DNA from: Fodinibacter sp963800505
Lineage (GTDB): Bacteria; Actinomycetota; Actinomycetes; Actinomycetales; Dermatophilaceae
Direction of reading: 5' to 3'
Assembly (NCBI GenBank): GCA_963800505.1
Contig: CAWDBL010000007.1
Location: 124,001 to 188,000, forward strand
DNA length: 64,000 nucleotides
The notes below the pieces were generated by a model, which was not told the origin of the DNA, searched no databases, and was given only the letters and a program-made list of their open reading frames with translations. Made by a program: the position numbers and the translations under genes. Of the stretch, positions 8,862-16,755 are shown piece by piece; position 1 is the stretch's first letter, and each line of letters starts with the position of its first letter.

Positions 8862-9851
8862 TCAGCAGGGGGCCGGGCCGGTCGACTCGCGCACCACCAG
8901 CTCGGTGGGCAGCACGATCGTCTGGTTCGACTCGTCGTCGTCGAGCAGGGCCCGCAGCAGCAGGTCGGCGGCGGCGTGCCCCTGCCCGGCGACGTCCTGG
9001 CGCACGGTGGTCAGGCCGAGCACCCCGGACAGCACGAAGTCGTCGATGCCGATGATCGACAGGTCGGCCGGCACGCGGATCCCGAGCCGGCGCGCGCTCT
9101 CGCGCACCCCGATGGCCATCTCGTCGGAGGCCGCGACGATGGCGGTCGGGCGGTCGGCCCGCGCGAGCAGGCGGGCGCTGTCGCGGGCGGCGGCCTCCGC
9201 GGTCCAGTCCGAGCCGAGGATCCAGGCGTCGTCGCACACCAGGCCGAGCCGGCCGACGGCCTCGAGGAAGGCCTCGAGGCGGTCCTGGGGGGTCTGGATG
9301 TGGGCGACGTTCTGGGGGACCGCCCCGATGTAGCCGATCCTGGTGTGCCCCAGGCCGGCCAGGTGGTCGACGGCGGTGCGCATGGCCGCCTTGTCGTCGA
9401 TGCGCACGCAGGCCCGGTGAGGGACGGGCGAGCCGATGGCGACCAGCGGCAGACCGAGCCGGTCGACGAGCTCGATCTCCTCCGGGGTCATCGGGACGTT
9501 CAGGGTGATGACGCCGTCGACCCGCTTCCACAGCATGTTCTGGGACAGGGGGAGGCGCTGGTCGTAGCTGTCGTCCTCGAGGTCGAAGAGGATGACGTGG
9601 TGGCCACGCGCCCGCAGGCTCTTCTCGATGGCGCTGACCAGGGTGGCGAAGAACCACCGGGTGAGGAACGGCGCGACGACCGCGACGACGCGGGTGCGGC
9701 CGGAGGCGAGTGACGTGGCGGTGGGGGAGGCCACGTAGTGGAGGTCCTCCGCCACCCGCAGCACGCGTTCACGGGTCTGCGGTGAGACCCGGTCGAGTCC
9801 CCGAAGGGCGCGGGAGACCGTGGCGACCGAGACCCCGGCCACCCGCGCCAC
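8862..9851 (-). CDS. LacI-family transcriptional regulator of the sugar ABC operon
   Basis: A LacI-type repressor with an N-terminal helix-turn-helix (ARVAGVSVATVSRALRG), hinge helix, and a periplasmic-binding-protein-like sensor domain ending near TTVRQDVAGQGHAAADLLL. It is the last gene of a minus-strand operon, 26 bp after the second permease, and probably responds to the transported sugar. The first canonical start (GTG 9851) would delete the usual first residues of the DNA-binding domain. Six codons upstream, an ATC codon at 9869-9867 would give the family-typical opening STITDVARVAG and has AAGGA seven bases before it, so initiation at ATC is suspected (335 residues). Confidence 0.9.
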   Translation of the reverse strand: MARVAGVSVATVSRALRGLDRVSPQTRERVLRVAEDLHYVASPTATSLASGRTRVVAVVAPFLTRWFFATLVSAIEKSLRARGHHVILFDLEDDSYDQRLPLSQNMLWKRVDGVITLNVPMTPEEIELVDRLGLPLVAIGSPVPHRACVRIDDKAAMRTAVDHLAGLGHTRIGYIGAVPQNVAHIQTPQDRLEAFLEAVGRLGLVCDDAWILGSDWTAEAAARDSARLLARADRPTAIVAASDEMAIGVRESARRLGIRVPADLSIIGIDDFVLSGVLGLTTVRQDVAGQGHAAADLLLRALLDDDESNQTIVLPTELVVRESTGPAPC

Positions 9852-9895
9852 ATCGGTGATGGTGCTGATCTGACATTCCTTCCCTCAGGCGGGCG

Positions 9896-10855
9896 TCAGC
9901 CCTTCAGCCCGCCGGCGAGCAGGCCTCGCACGAAGTAGCGCTGCAGGGCCAGGAAGACGGCCACCGGCACGATCATGGAGATGAACGCGCCCGCCGACAG
10001 CAGATACCACGCCGTGCCTCTGGTGCCGGACAGCTCGGCGATGCGCACGGTGATCGGCGCGACGTCGGGCGTTCCACCGAGGAACACCAGCGAGACCAGC
10101 AGGTCGTTCCAGACCCACAGGAACTGGAAGATGCCGAAGGCCGCGAGGGCCGGCGTGAGCAGCGGGAGCAGGATCCGGAAGAAGATCGTCACGTGCCCCG
10201 CGCCGTCGACGCGCGCCGCTTCCATGAGCTCGGCAGGGAGCTCTCTCATGAAGTTGTGGATGAGGAAGGTCGCCAGTGGCAGCGCGAAGATCGTGTGCGA
10301 CAGCCACACGCTCCAGTAGGACGCCCCGATGCCCAGCTTGCTGACGTAGATGTCGAGCAGCGGGATGAGGGCGACCTGCAGGGGCACGATCTGCAGGGCG
10401 AAGACCGCGACGAAGAGCGCGTCGCGACCCGGGAACGGCATCCACGCGAACGCGTAGGCCGCGAGTGAGGCCAGGAACAGCGGCAACATCACCGCCGGAA
10501 CGGTGATCACGATGGTGTTGATGAAGTACTGGCCCAGGCTGGCGGAGCTGCCCGGAGCCAGCGCCTGCCGGTAGTTGTCGAGCGTGTAGGCCGAGGGGTC
10601 CGAGAAGGACGTCCACCACCCGGTGGTGTTGATGGCCCGCGGCTCGCGGAACGAGGTGACCAGCAGGCCGATCGTCGGAACGGTCCACAGCACGGCGATG
10701 ACGATCGCCGCTATGGAGGCCCACGGCGACGAGATCGCGCGGGCGGCGTCACCGGCAGCCGACTTGCCGCGCCGCTTCTTCGGCGGGGCGTCGGTCGTGT
10801 GCTCCATCTCCGGGGAGATCTTCTCCGGCATCGCGACGGGCTCGAGGGTGCTCAC
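9896..10855 (-). CDS. Carbohydrate ABC transporter permease, MalG type
   Basis: A 319-residue inner-membrane permease with six predicted spans after a polar N-terminal tail of about 40 residues. The ATPase-contact EAA loop is EAARVDGAGHVTIFFRILLP. The GTG start at 10855 lies two bases after the upstream permease stop, with AAAGGAGG as ribosome site. It should form a heterodimer with the MalF-type protein. No transporter ATPase is encoded here, so a shared ATPase such as MsiK elsewhere in the genome is likely (inference). Confidence 0.92.
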   Translation of the reverse strand: MSTLEPVAMPEKISPEMEHTTDAPPKKRRGKSAAGDAARAISSPWASIAAIVIAVLWTVPTIGLLVTSFREPRAINTTGWWTSFSDPSAYTLDNYRQALAPGSSASLGQYFINTIVITVPAVMLPLFLASLAAYAFAWMPFPGRDALFVAVFALQIVPLQVALIPLLDIYVSKLGIGASYWSVWLSHTIFALPLATFLIHNFMRELPAELMEAARVDGAGHVTIFFRILLPLLTPALAAFGIFQFLWVWNDLLVSLVFLGGTPDVAPITVRIAELSGTRGTAWYLLSAGAFISMIVPVAVFLALQRYFVRGLLAGGLKG

Positions 10856-10857
10856 GC

Positions 10858-11874
10858 TCAGGCCTCCTTTCGCATCTGGACGATGTTGTAGATGACGATC
10901 GGGATGACGAGCACGAACAGCAGGACCGCGAGGGCCGCACCGAGACCGCCGGCGTCGTAGCGGAAGCTCTGGTTGTAGAACTCGTTGGCGACGACGGAGG
11001 TGTTGAACTGGCCACCGGTCATGGTTCTGACCACGTCGAAGACCTTGAGGGTGCCGATGCCGATCGTCGTGAGGACGACGACGAGCGCGGGACGGATGCT
11101 CGGCAGGGTGATGAACCGGAACATCTTGAAGGTCTGCACGCCGTCGAGCTTGGCGGCCTCGATGATCTCGTCGGGGATCGCCTTGATGGCGGCCGACAGC
11201 ACCGTCATCGCGAAGCCGCACTGGATCCAGATCATGACGATGATCAGCATGAAGGTGTTCAGCGGCGAGTTGATGAGGAACTGCTGGGTGTCGAACCCGA
11301 GTGCCTTGAGGATGGCGTTGAGCAGGCCGATCTGCGGGCGGGAGGTCTGCTTGTACTGGTAGACGAACTTCCAGATGATGCTGGCTCCGACCAGGGAGAT
11401 GGCCATCGGCAGGAAGATCAGCGCTTTGGCGAACGCCTCCCCGCGGGCCCGGTCGATGAGGATGGCGTAGACCAGCCCGATACCGGTGGCGATGAAGGGC
11501 ACCAGGATGACCCAGATGGCGGTGTTGCGCAGCACGAGCAGCAGGTCGGGCTCGGTGAACATCTGCACGTAGTTCTCGGTCGAGAACGAGCCCTCGCCGG
11601 TCTTTCCACGGAAGCTCTGGATGATCGTCAGGATGGCGGGGTACATCAGGCCGACCGCGAGCAGGAGCACCGCGGGGCCGGCGAACATGATGCCCTGCCA
11701 CTTCTCACCCGTTCGGCCCTTGAACAGCGACGCGAAAAAGAGGACCAGGCCGAAGATCACCGCGAACAGGGCGATCGCGAAGAACATCAGGAAGAACTTG
11801 CCAGCAACGCTCTGGGCGCGCAGGAGCGGCTCGGGGATTGCCGCCGCGACGCCCACGAGGACGGTCGACGTCAT
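10858..11874 (-). CDS. Carbohydrate ABC transporter permease, MalF type
   Basis: A 338-residue permease of the CUT1 sugar transporter class. The EAA loop EAAKLDGVQTFKMFRFITLP marks the ATPase contact site. The N-terminus has an extra hydrophobic segment (about residues 26-50) before the usual first span (FAGPAVLLLAVGLMYPA). The ATG at 11874 follows GGAGG by seven bases. It lies 99 bp downstream of the binding-protein gene, with a strong hairpin in the gap, and overlaps functionally with the MalG-type gene two bases downstream. Confidence 0.92.
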   Translation of the reverse strand: MTSTVLVGVAAAIPEPLLRAQSVAGKFFLMFFAIALFAVIFGLVLFFASLFKGRTGEKWQGIMFAGPAVLLLAVGLMYPAILTIIQSFRGKTGEGSFSTENYVQMFTEPDLLLVLRNTAIWVILVPFIATGIGLVYAILIDRARGEAFAKALIFLPMAISLVGASIIWKFVYQYKQTSRPQIGLLNAILKALGFDTQQFLINSPLNTFMLIIVMIWIQCGFAMTVLSAAIKAIPDEIIEAAKLDGVQTFKMFRFITLPSIRPALVVVLTTIGIGTLKVFDVVRTMTGGQFNTSVVANEFYNQSFRYDAGGLGAALAVLLFVLVIPIVIYNIVQMRKEA

Positions 11875-11906
11875 GGACTCACCTCCGGTGGAGTCGGAAC
11901 AAGGAG

Positions 11907-11945
11907 AACCGGGGTGGGGCGGAGGGCATCCGCCCCACCCCGGTT
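11907..11945 (-). terminator. 17-bp perfect stem-loop between binding-protein and permease genes
   Basis: The arms 11907-11923 and 11929-11945 are perfectly complementary with a 5-base loop. It lies just after the binding-protein stop and before the first permease. Such hairpins in sugar ABC operons commonly act as partial terminators or mRNA stabilisers, giving much more binding protein than permease. The strand given is that of the operon. Confidence 0.8.
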
Positions 11946-11973
11946 CGGGTGACCTTGGGGTCAGGTCAGAGGG

Positions 11974-13350
11974 TCAGCTCTTGGGCCAGCTGTTCTCGAT
12001 GTAGTCGAGAGTGGCCTTGTCGTCCTGACCGGTGATCCAGTTGGTCATGCCCTTCCAGAACGTGCCCGCGCCCACGGCGCCCGGCATCAGGTCGGACGCG
12101 TCGAAGCGCGACGTGGCCGCCTTGTCGGTGAGGATCTCGGCGGACAGCTTGTCCACCGGGTTCTTCAGCAGGTTGGGGTCGGCGTTCTTGTTGGCCGTCA
12201 CACAACCACCAGAACCACAGGTCTTGGCGCGCTCGTCGGCCCACTCGGTCGACGACAGGTAGGTCTGGAACGCCTTGACCTCGGGCCGGTCGGCGAAGGC
12301 CGTGGTGAACTCACCAGCGGTCAGGACCGGCTTGGAGGACGCGTCGACCGGCGGCAGGTAGAACGCCCACACGTCGCCGTCGGGGCCGACCGTGGTGCCT
12401 TCGGGGAAGTTGGCGGCGTAGAACGACGCCTGACGGTGCATGTAGCACGTGCCCTCGAGGATCTGCAGACCGGCCTCGGTGAACTCGGTCGAGGCGATGG
12501 TCTTGACGTTACCGAAACCACCGTTGACGAACTTGTCGTTCTTGAGGATCTTGCCCGCCTCGGCGATGGCCGTGGCGACCGCGGGGTCGTTGAACGGGAT
12601 CTCGTGCTTGACCCACTTGTCGTAGGTCTCCGGACCGGCCGTGCGGAGCATGATGTCCTCCATCCAGTCGGTGGCCACCCAACCGGTGGCGTCACCTGAC
12701 CCGATGCCGGCACACCACGGCTTGACGTCGCCGCCGGGGTTGTCCGCGGCGATCTTCTCGGACAGGGTGAGCATCTCGGCCCACGTCTGCGGGACCTCGT
12801 AGCCCCCGTCCTTGAACGCCTGCGGGGAGTACCAGACGAACGACTTCACGTTGGCGCCGAGCGGTGCCGCGTAGAACTTGCCGTCGACCGTGCCGTAGTC
12901 CTTCCAGTCGGGCATGTTCTTCTCGACGTTGGCGACGACCTCCGGCGGGGCCTCCTTGACCGCGCCGGTGGCGACGAGGGTCGCGAGGAGCCCGGGCTGC
13001 GGGATGTACGCGATGTCGGGGGCGTTGCCACCCTTGACGCGCACCGGCAGCTGGGCCTCGAACTCCTTGGAGCCTTCGTACTTGACGGTGACGCCGGTGC
13101 ACTCCTCGAACGGCTTGTACGAGGCCTGGTGCGGTGCGTCCTCGGGCGCGACGATCGAGGTGTAGACCGTGACCGTCTTGCCCTTGAGGTCGCCGAACGC
13201 CTCGTAGGGCGCGCAGTCGATGCTGCTGGTGCCGCTGCTGCTCGCGCTGTCGCCGCTGGTGTCGTCACTGCTTCCGCAGGCCGTCGCGGTCAGGGCCACC
13301 GCGAGGACTCCGGTCAACGCCGCGATGCGGCGCTTTGAGTTGAGGGCCAT
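11974..13350 (-). CDS. Sugar ABC transporter substrate-binding lipoprotein
   Basis: A 458-residue extracytoplasmic solute-binding protein (family 1). The start is ATG 13350, with GGAGG six bases upstream; an upstream extension in frame lacks coding character. It has a lipoprotein signal: basic start, hydrophobic core and lipobox ending at Cys25 (LTATAC), then a Ser/Gly/Asp-rich linker. It is the first gene of the operon with two permeases and a LacI regulator, and captures sugar outside the membrane. The sugar is not identifiable; no glycosidase lies next to it. Confidence 0.92.
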   Translation of the reverse strand: MALNSKRRIAALTGVLAVALTATACGSSDDTSGDSASSSGTSSIDCAPYEAFGDLKGKTVTVYTSIVAPEDAPHQASYKPFEECTGVTVKYEGSKEFEAQLPVRVKGGNAPDIAYIPQPGLLATLVATGAVKEAPPEVVANVEKNMPDWKDYGTVDGKFYAAPLGANVKSFVWYSPQAFKDGGYEVPQTWAEMLTLSEKIAADNPGGDVKPWCAGIGSGDATGWVATDWMEDIMLRTAGPETYDKWVKHEIPFNDPAVATAIAEAGKILKNDKFVNGGFGNVKTIASTEFTEAGLQILEGTCYMHRQASFYAANFPEGTTVGPDGDVWAFYLPPVDASSKPVLTAGEFTTAFADRPEVKAFQTYLSSTEWADERAKTCGSGGCVTANKNADPNLLKNPVDKLSAEILTDKAATSRFDASDLMPGAVGAGTFWKGMTNWITGQDDKATLDYIENSWPKS

Positions 13351-13425
13351 TGCCCGCCTCCATTTCACTGGTTGCGCCGAGACGGGGTTGTGGCCGGCCT
13401 CGGCGATGAGGGAACCGGGAACAAC

Positions 13426-13439
13426 GTAAAAGCGTTTAC
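13426..13439. promoter_or_regulatory. LacI-family operator and promoter of the sugar ABC operon
   Basis: The inverted repeat GTAAA-AGCG-TTTAC lies 76 bp upstream of the binding-protein start. It resembles LacI-family operators, which have A/T-rich arms around a central CG. On the minus strand a possible promoter overlaps it: TTGCGC, 18 bp, TACGTT. This is the expected binding site of the LacI regulator encoded at the end of the same operon. Confidence 0.7.
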
Positions 13440-13506
13440 ACACGCAGCGCAACGCTCCCGCGCTCCCAGCCGGTAACGATTGAGTAACGCGGCCCTCCGG
13501 GAGGCG

Positions 13507-15951
13507 TCAGCGCACCGGAGCGCCCACCCCGGCGATGACCGCCGGGTAGGTGGTGCCCGAGCCGTCGCGCTTCCCGGTGGGCTCGGGGAGCTCCAGCGGC
13601 ACGCCGTTCGGGCCGGACGCCCGGGCCGGCTGGGCACCGACCCAGGCCAGCACCAGGGCGTCCTCGCCGCGCAGGAACCGGTGTGCCCGAACGCCGCCCG
13701 TGCCGCGGCCCTTGGCGGGGTACTCGGCATACGGCGTCACCTTGAGCGCACCCGGCTGGGTGCCGGGCAGCGCGTCGGAGGAACCGGCCGAGGTGACGAC
13801 GACGTTGTCCGCGGCCGGGTCGACGGCCCCGAAGAAGGTGACCGACGCCCCGGGCGAGAGCCGGATGCCGGCCATGCCACCGGCCGAGCGACCCTGCGGC
13901 CGCACGGCCGAGGCGGGGAAGCGGAGCAGCTGGGCGTCGCTGGTGACGAAGACGAGGTCCTCGGCGCCGTCGTGCAGCGCCACGGCGCCGACGACGCGGT
14001 CGCCGTCGCGCAGCGCGACGACCTCCCAGTCGGGCCGGCCGGGGTAGTCGGTGGTGACCCGCTTGACGACGCCGGATGCCGTGCCGAGCGCGACACCCGG
14101 GCCCTGCGCGTCGAGCGGCACGATGGTCAGCGGCTCCTCCCCGGCCGGCAGGTCGACGTAGACCGCGAGCGGCGCCCCGCCCGACAGGCTCGGTGAGCCG
14201 CCCAGCGGCGGAAGCGTCGGCAGCTCGAGCGCCGACATCCGCAGCATCCGGCCCCGCGAGGTGACCAGCGCGAACTCGCCGCGGGCCGTGGTGCGTACGG
14301 CGCCGATGACGGCGTCGTGCTTGGCCCGCCCACCCTCGCTCGGCACCGGGTCGGCGGTGGAGGTGCGGGCGAGCAGACCGGTCGACGACAGCAGCACCCA
14401 GCAGGGGTCGTCGGTGACCTCGAGCGGGGTCGCGACCGAGGCCGGGGTACCGGCCGACTCGAGCAGCACGGTGCGTCGGGGGGTGCCGTGGGCCTTGGCG
14501 ACGTCGGCGAGCTCGGTGGAGACGGTGCGGTGCAGCAGCTTCTCGTCGGCGAGGATCGCCTCGAGCTCCTCGATCTGGCGCAGCAGCTCGTCGCGCTCGG
14601 TCTCGAGCTCGATGCGCGAGAACCGGGTGAGGCGGCGCAGCTGCAGCTCGAGGATGTAGTCGGCCTGGGCCTCGGACAGGTCGAACACCGAGATGAGCCG
14701 GGCCTTGGCCATGGCCGTGTCGTCGGAGCCGCGGATCAGCTGGATGACCTCGTCGATGTCGATGATCGCGACGAGCAGGCCCTCGACGAGGTGCAGCCGC
14801 TCACGGCGCCGGCGCAGCCGGTACTCGGTGCGCCGCCGAACCACGCCGATGCGGAAGTCGACGTAGGTGCGCAGCAGCTGCTTCAGGCCCAGGGTGCGGG
14901 GCTGGCCGTCGACCAGGGCGACGTTGTTGATGCCGAAGGAGTCCTCCATCGGGGTGAGCTTGTAGAGCTGCTCGAGCACGGCGTCGGGGTTGAAGCCGTT
15001 CTTGACCTCGAAGACCAGCCGCAGGCCGTGCTTGCGGTCGGTGAGGTCCTTGACGTCGCTGATGCCCTGCAGCTTCTTGGACTGCACCAGGGTCTTGACC
15101 CGCTCGATGACCTTCTCGGGGCCGATCAGGTAGGGCAGCTCGGTGACCACGATGCCCATCCGGCGCGGGGTGAGCTTCTCGACCCGGGCGGTGGCGCGGG
15201 TGCGGAACGACCCGCGCCCGTTCAGGTAGGCGTCTCGGATGCCGTCGAGGCCGATGATCCGCCCGCCGCCGGGCAGGTCGGGGCCGGGCACGAACTTCAT
15301 CAGGTCGTCGAGCGAGCAGTCGGGGTGGGCGATGAGGTGGCGGGCCGCGCCGATCACCTCGACCAGGTTGTGCGGGGCCATGTTGGTGGCCATGCCGACC
15401 GCGATGCCGGAGGCGCCGTTGACGAGCAGGTTGGGGTAGGCGGCCGGCAGCACCCCGGGCTGGGTGAGGGAGTCGTCGTAGTTGGGCACGAAGTCGACGG
15501 TGTCCTCGTCGAGCCCGGCGACCATGAGCAGCGCCGCCGGCGCCATCCGCGCCTCGGTGTAGCGCGAGGCGGCCGGGCCGTCGTCGAGCGAGCCGAAGTT
15601 GCCGTGGCCGTCGACCAGCGGCAGGCGCATCGTGAACGGCTGCGCCATCCGCACCAGGGCGTCGTAGATCGCCTGGTCGCCGTGCGGGTGGTACTTGCCC
15701 ATGACCTCGCCGACGACCCGGCTCGACTTCACGTGCGGGCGGTCCGGGCGCAGACCGAGCTCGCTCATCCCGTACAGGATCCGGCGCTGAACCGGCTTCA
15801 TGCCGTCGCGGGCGTCGGGCAGGGCGCGCGAGTAGATGACGCTGTAGGAGTACTCGAGGAAGGCGCTGCGCATCTCCTCCTCGACGTCGATGTCGACGAT
15901 CCGCTCGGTGAAGTCGTCTGCGGGAGGGGGCGTACTGCTGCGCTTGGCCAT
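13507..15951 (-). CDS. parC: DNA topoisomerase IV / gyrase-type subunit A
   Basis: An 814-residue type IIA topoisomerase cleavage subunit. The start region YSVIYSRALPDARDGMKPV is the classic winged-helix signature. The active-site tyrosine is Tyr131 in AASRYTEARM, and the quinolone-resistance region is HGDQAIYDAL. A coiled tower region and a C-terminal beta-pinwheel follow. I do not see the GyrA-box (QRRGGKG), which favours topoisomerase IV over gyrase. It is the partner of the subunit B gene at 5-7 kb, on the opposite strand. Confidence 0.92.
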   Translation of the reverse strand: MAKRSSTPPPADDFTERIVDIDVEEEMRSAFLEYSYSVIYSRALPDARDGMKPVQRRILYGMSELGLRPDRPHVKSSRVVGEVMGKYHPHGDQAIYDALVRMAQPFTMRLPLVDGHGNFGSLDDGPAASRYTEARMAPAALLMVAGLDEDTVDFVPNYDDSLTQPGVLPAAYPNLLVNGASGIAVGMATNMAPHNLVEVIGAARHLIAHPDCSLDDLMKFVPGPDLPGGGRIIGLDGIRDAYLNGRGSFRTRATARVEKLTPRRMGIVVTELPYLIGPEKVIERVKTLVQSKKLQGISDVKDLTDRKHGLRLVFEVKNGFNPDAVLEQLYKLTPMEDSFGINNVALVDGQPRTLGLKQLLRTYVDFRIGVVRRRTEYRLRRRRERLHLVEGLLVAIIDIDEVIQLIRGSDDTAMAKARLISVFDLSEAQADYILELQLRRLTRFSRIELETERDELLRQIEELEAILADEKLLHRTVSTELADVAKAHGTPRRTVLLESAGTPASVATPLEVTDDPCWVLLSSTGLLARTSTADPVPSEGGRAKHDAVIGAVRTTARGEFALVTSRGRMLRMSALELPTLPPLGGSPSLSGGAPLAVYVDLPAGEEPLTIVPLDAQGPGVALGTASGVVKRVTTDYPGRPDWEVVALRDGDRVVGAVALHDGAEDLVFVTSDAQLLRFPASAVRPQGRSAGGMAGIRLSPGASVTFFGAVDPAADNVVVTSAGSSDALPGTQPGALKVTPYAEYPAKGRGTGGVRAHRFLRGEDALVLAWVGAQPARASGPNGVPLELPEPTGKRDGSGTTYPAVIAGVGAPVR

Positions 15952-16041
15952 CGGGTGGGGCTCGGCTCCGGGTCGATCAGGGTCGCGAGGATGCCGCGAC
16001 GGGGGTCGGCACCATCCTCACAAACCCGGTCGCCGCACCCT

Positions 16042-16656
16042 CTACGACACTCCGTGGTTGCCGAAGCGCCCGACGTGCAGCACGTCGTCGAGCGGCCGCC
16101 GCCGCCGGGTGAGCGGCGAGCCGGACACGCGCTCGGCCTCGCGACCGAGCGCGACGACGCCCACGATGCGGCGGTCGGCCGGGATGCCGTGCGCCTCGTG
16201 GACCGCGTCGCGCCGCTCCACCGGCACGCCGAAGAACAGGGCGCCGAGGCCGGCATCCTCGGCGGCGAGCAGCATGACCATCGCCGCCATGGCGACATCG
16301 GTGTCCCAGTAGGGCACCGGCCAGCGGTCGGGGGACCGGTCGGTCCAGCCCTTGTCGGGCTGGGCGTAGCGGTCGAGGTAGGTCTGCGGGTCGCTGAGGC
16401 AGAGCACCAGCGCCGGCGCCGAGGAGACGCCGCGGGTCCAGGCGTCGGGTGGGCTGCCGTCGTCGACGGCCGCCCAGAACGTGTCCCGGTCGGCCGGGTC
16501 GACGAGGGCAACGAAGTCCCAGCCCTGGCTGAACCCGGCGCTCGGGGCTCGCACCGCCAGCCGCACCAGGTCGCGGACCACCTCGGCGGGCACGGGGGCG
16601 TCCGGGTCGAAGCGGCGCACCATGCGGCGGTGCAGGACGGCGTCGCGGAGCTCCAC
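16042..16656 (-). CDS. Nitroreductase-family flavoprotein
   Basis: A 204-residue protein of the FMN-dependent nitroreductase fold. The start is RRMVRRFDPDAPVP with RAPSAGFSQGWDFV (FMN-contact region), then a C-terminal region with GLGALFFGVPVERR. The GTG at 16656 is chosen as the first start giving a full domain; no strong ribosome site is visible. It is divergent from the Pat-type acetyltransferase gene across 99 bp. The substrate is unknown; such enzymes reduce nitro groups, quinones or flavins with NAD(P)H. Confidence 0.82.
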   Translation of the reverse strand: MELRDAVLHRRMVRRFDPDAPVPAEVVRDLVRLAVRAPSAGFSQGWDFVALVDPADRDTFWAAVDDGSPPDAWTRGVSSAPALVLCLSDPQTYLDRYAQPDKGWTDRSPDRWPVPYWDTDVAMAAMVMLLAAEDAGLGALFFGVPVERRDAVHEAHGIPADRRIVGVVALGREAERVSGSPLTRRRRPLDDVLHVGRFGNHGVS

Positions 16657-16755
16657 GAGGCCCAGTGTGCCCGCCGCCGGGCGCGCCGGGAGCCCGGCCC
16701 GTCCACCCACCGTGGGCCGGCACGGGCCGGATCCGCGGGGTGGCACGATGGGGCC

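Noticed and set aside
14317..16755. Plus-strand frame extending upstream of the Pat-type gene
   Set aside because: It is antisense to parC and the nitroreductase gene. The real start is the ATG at 16756, where the GNAT domain begins.
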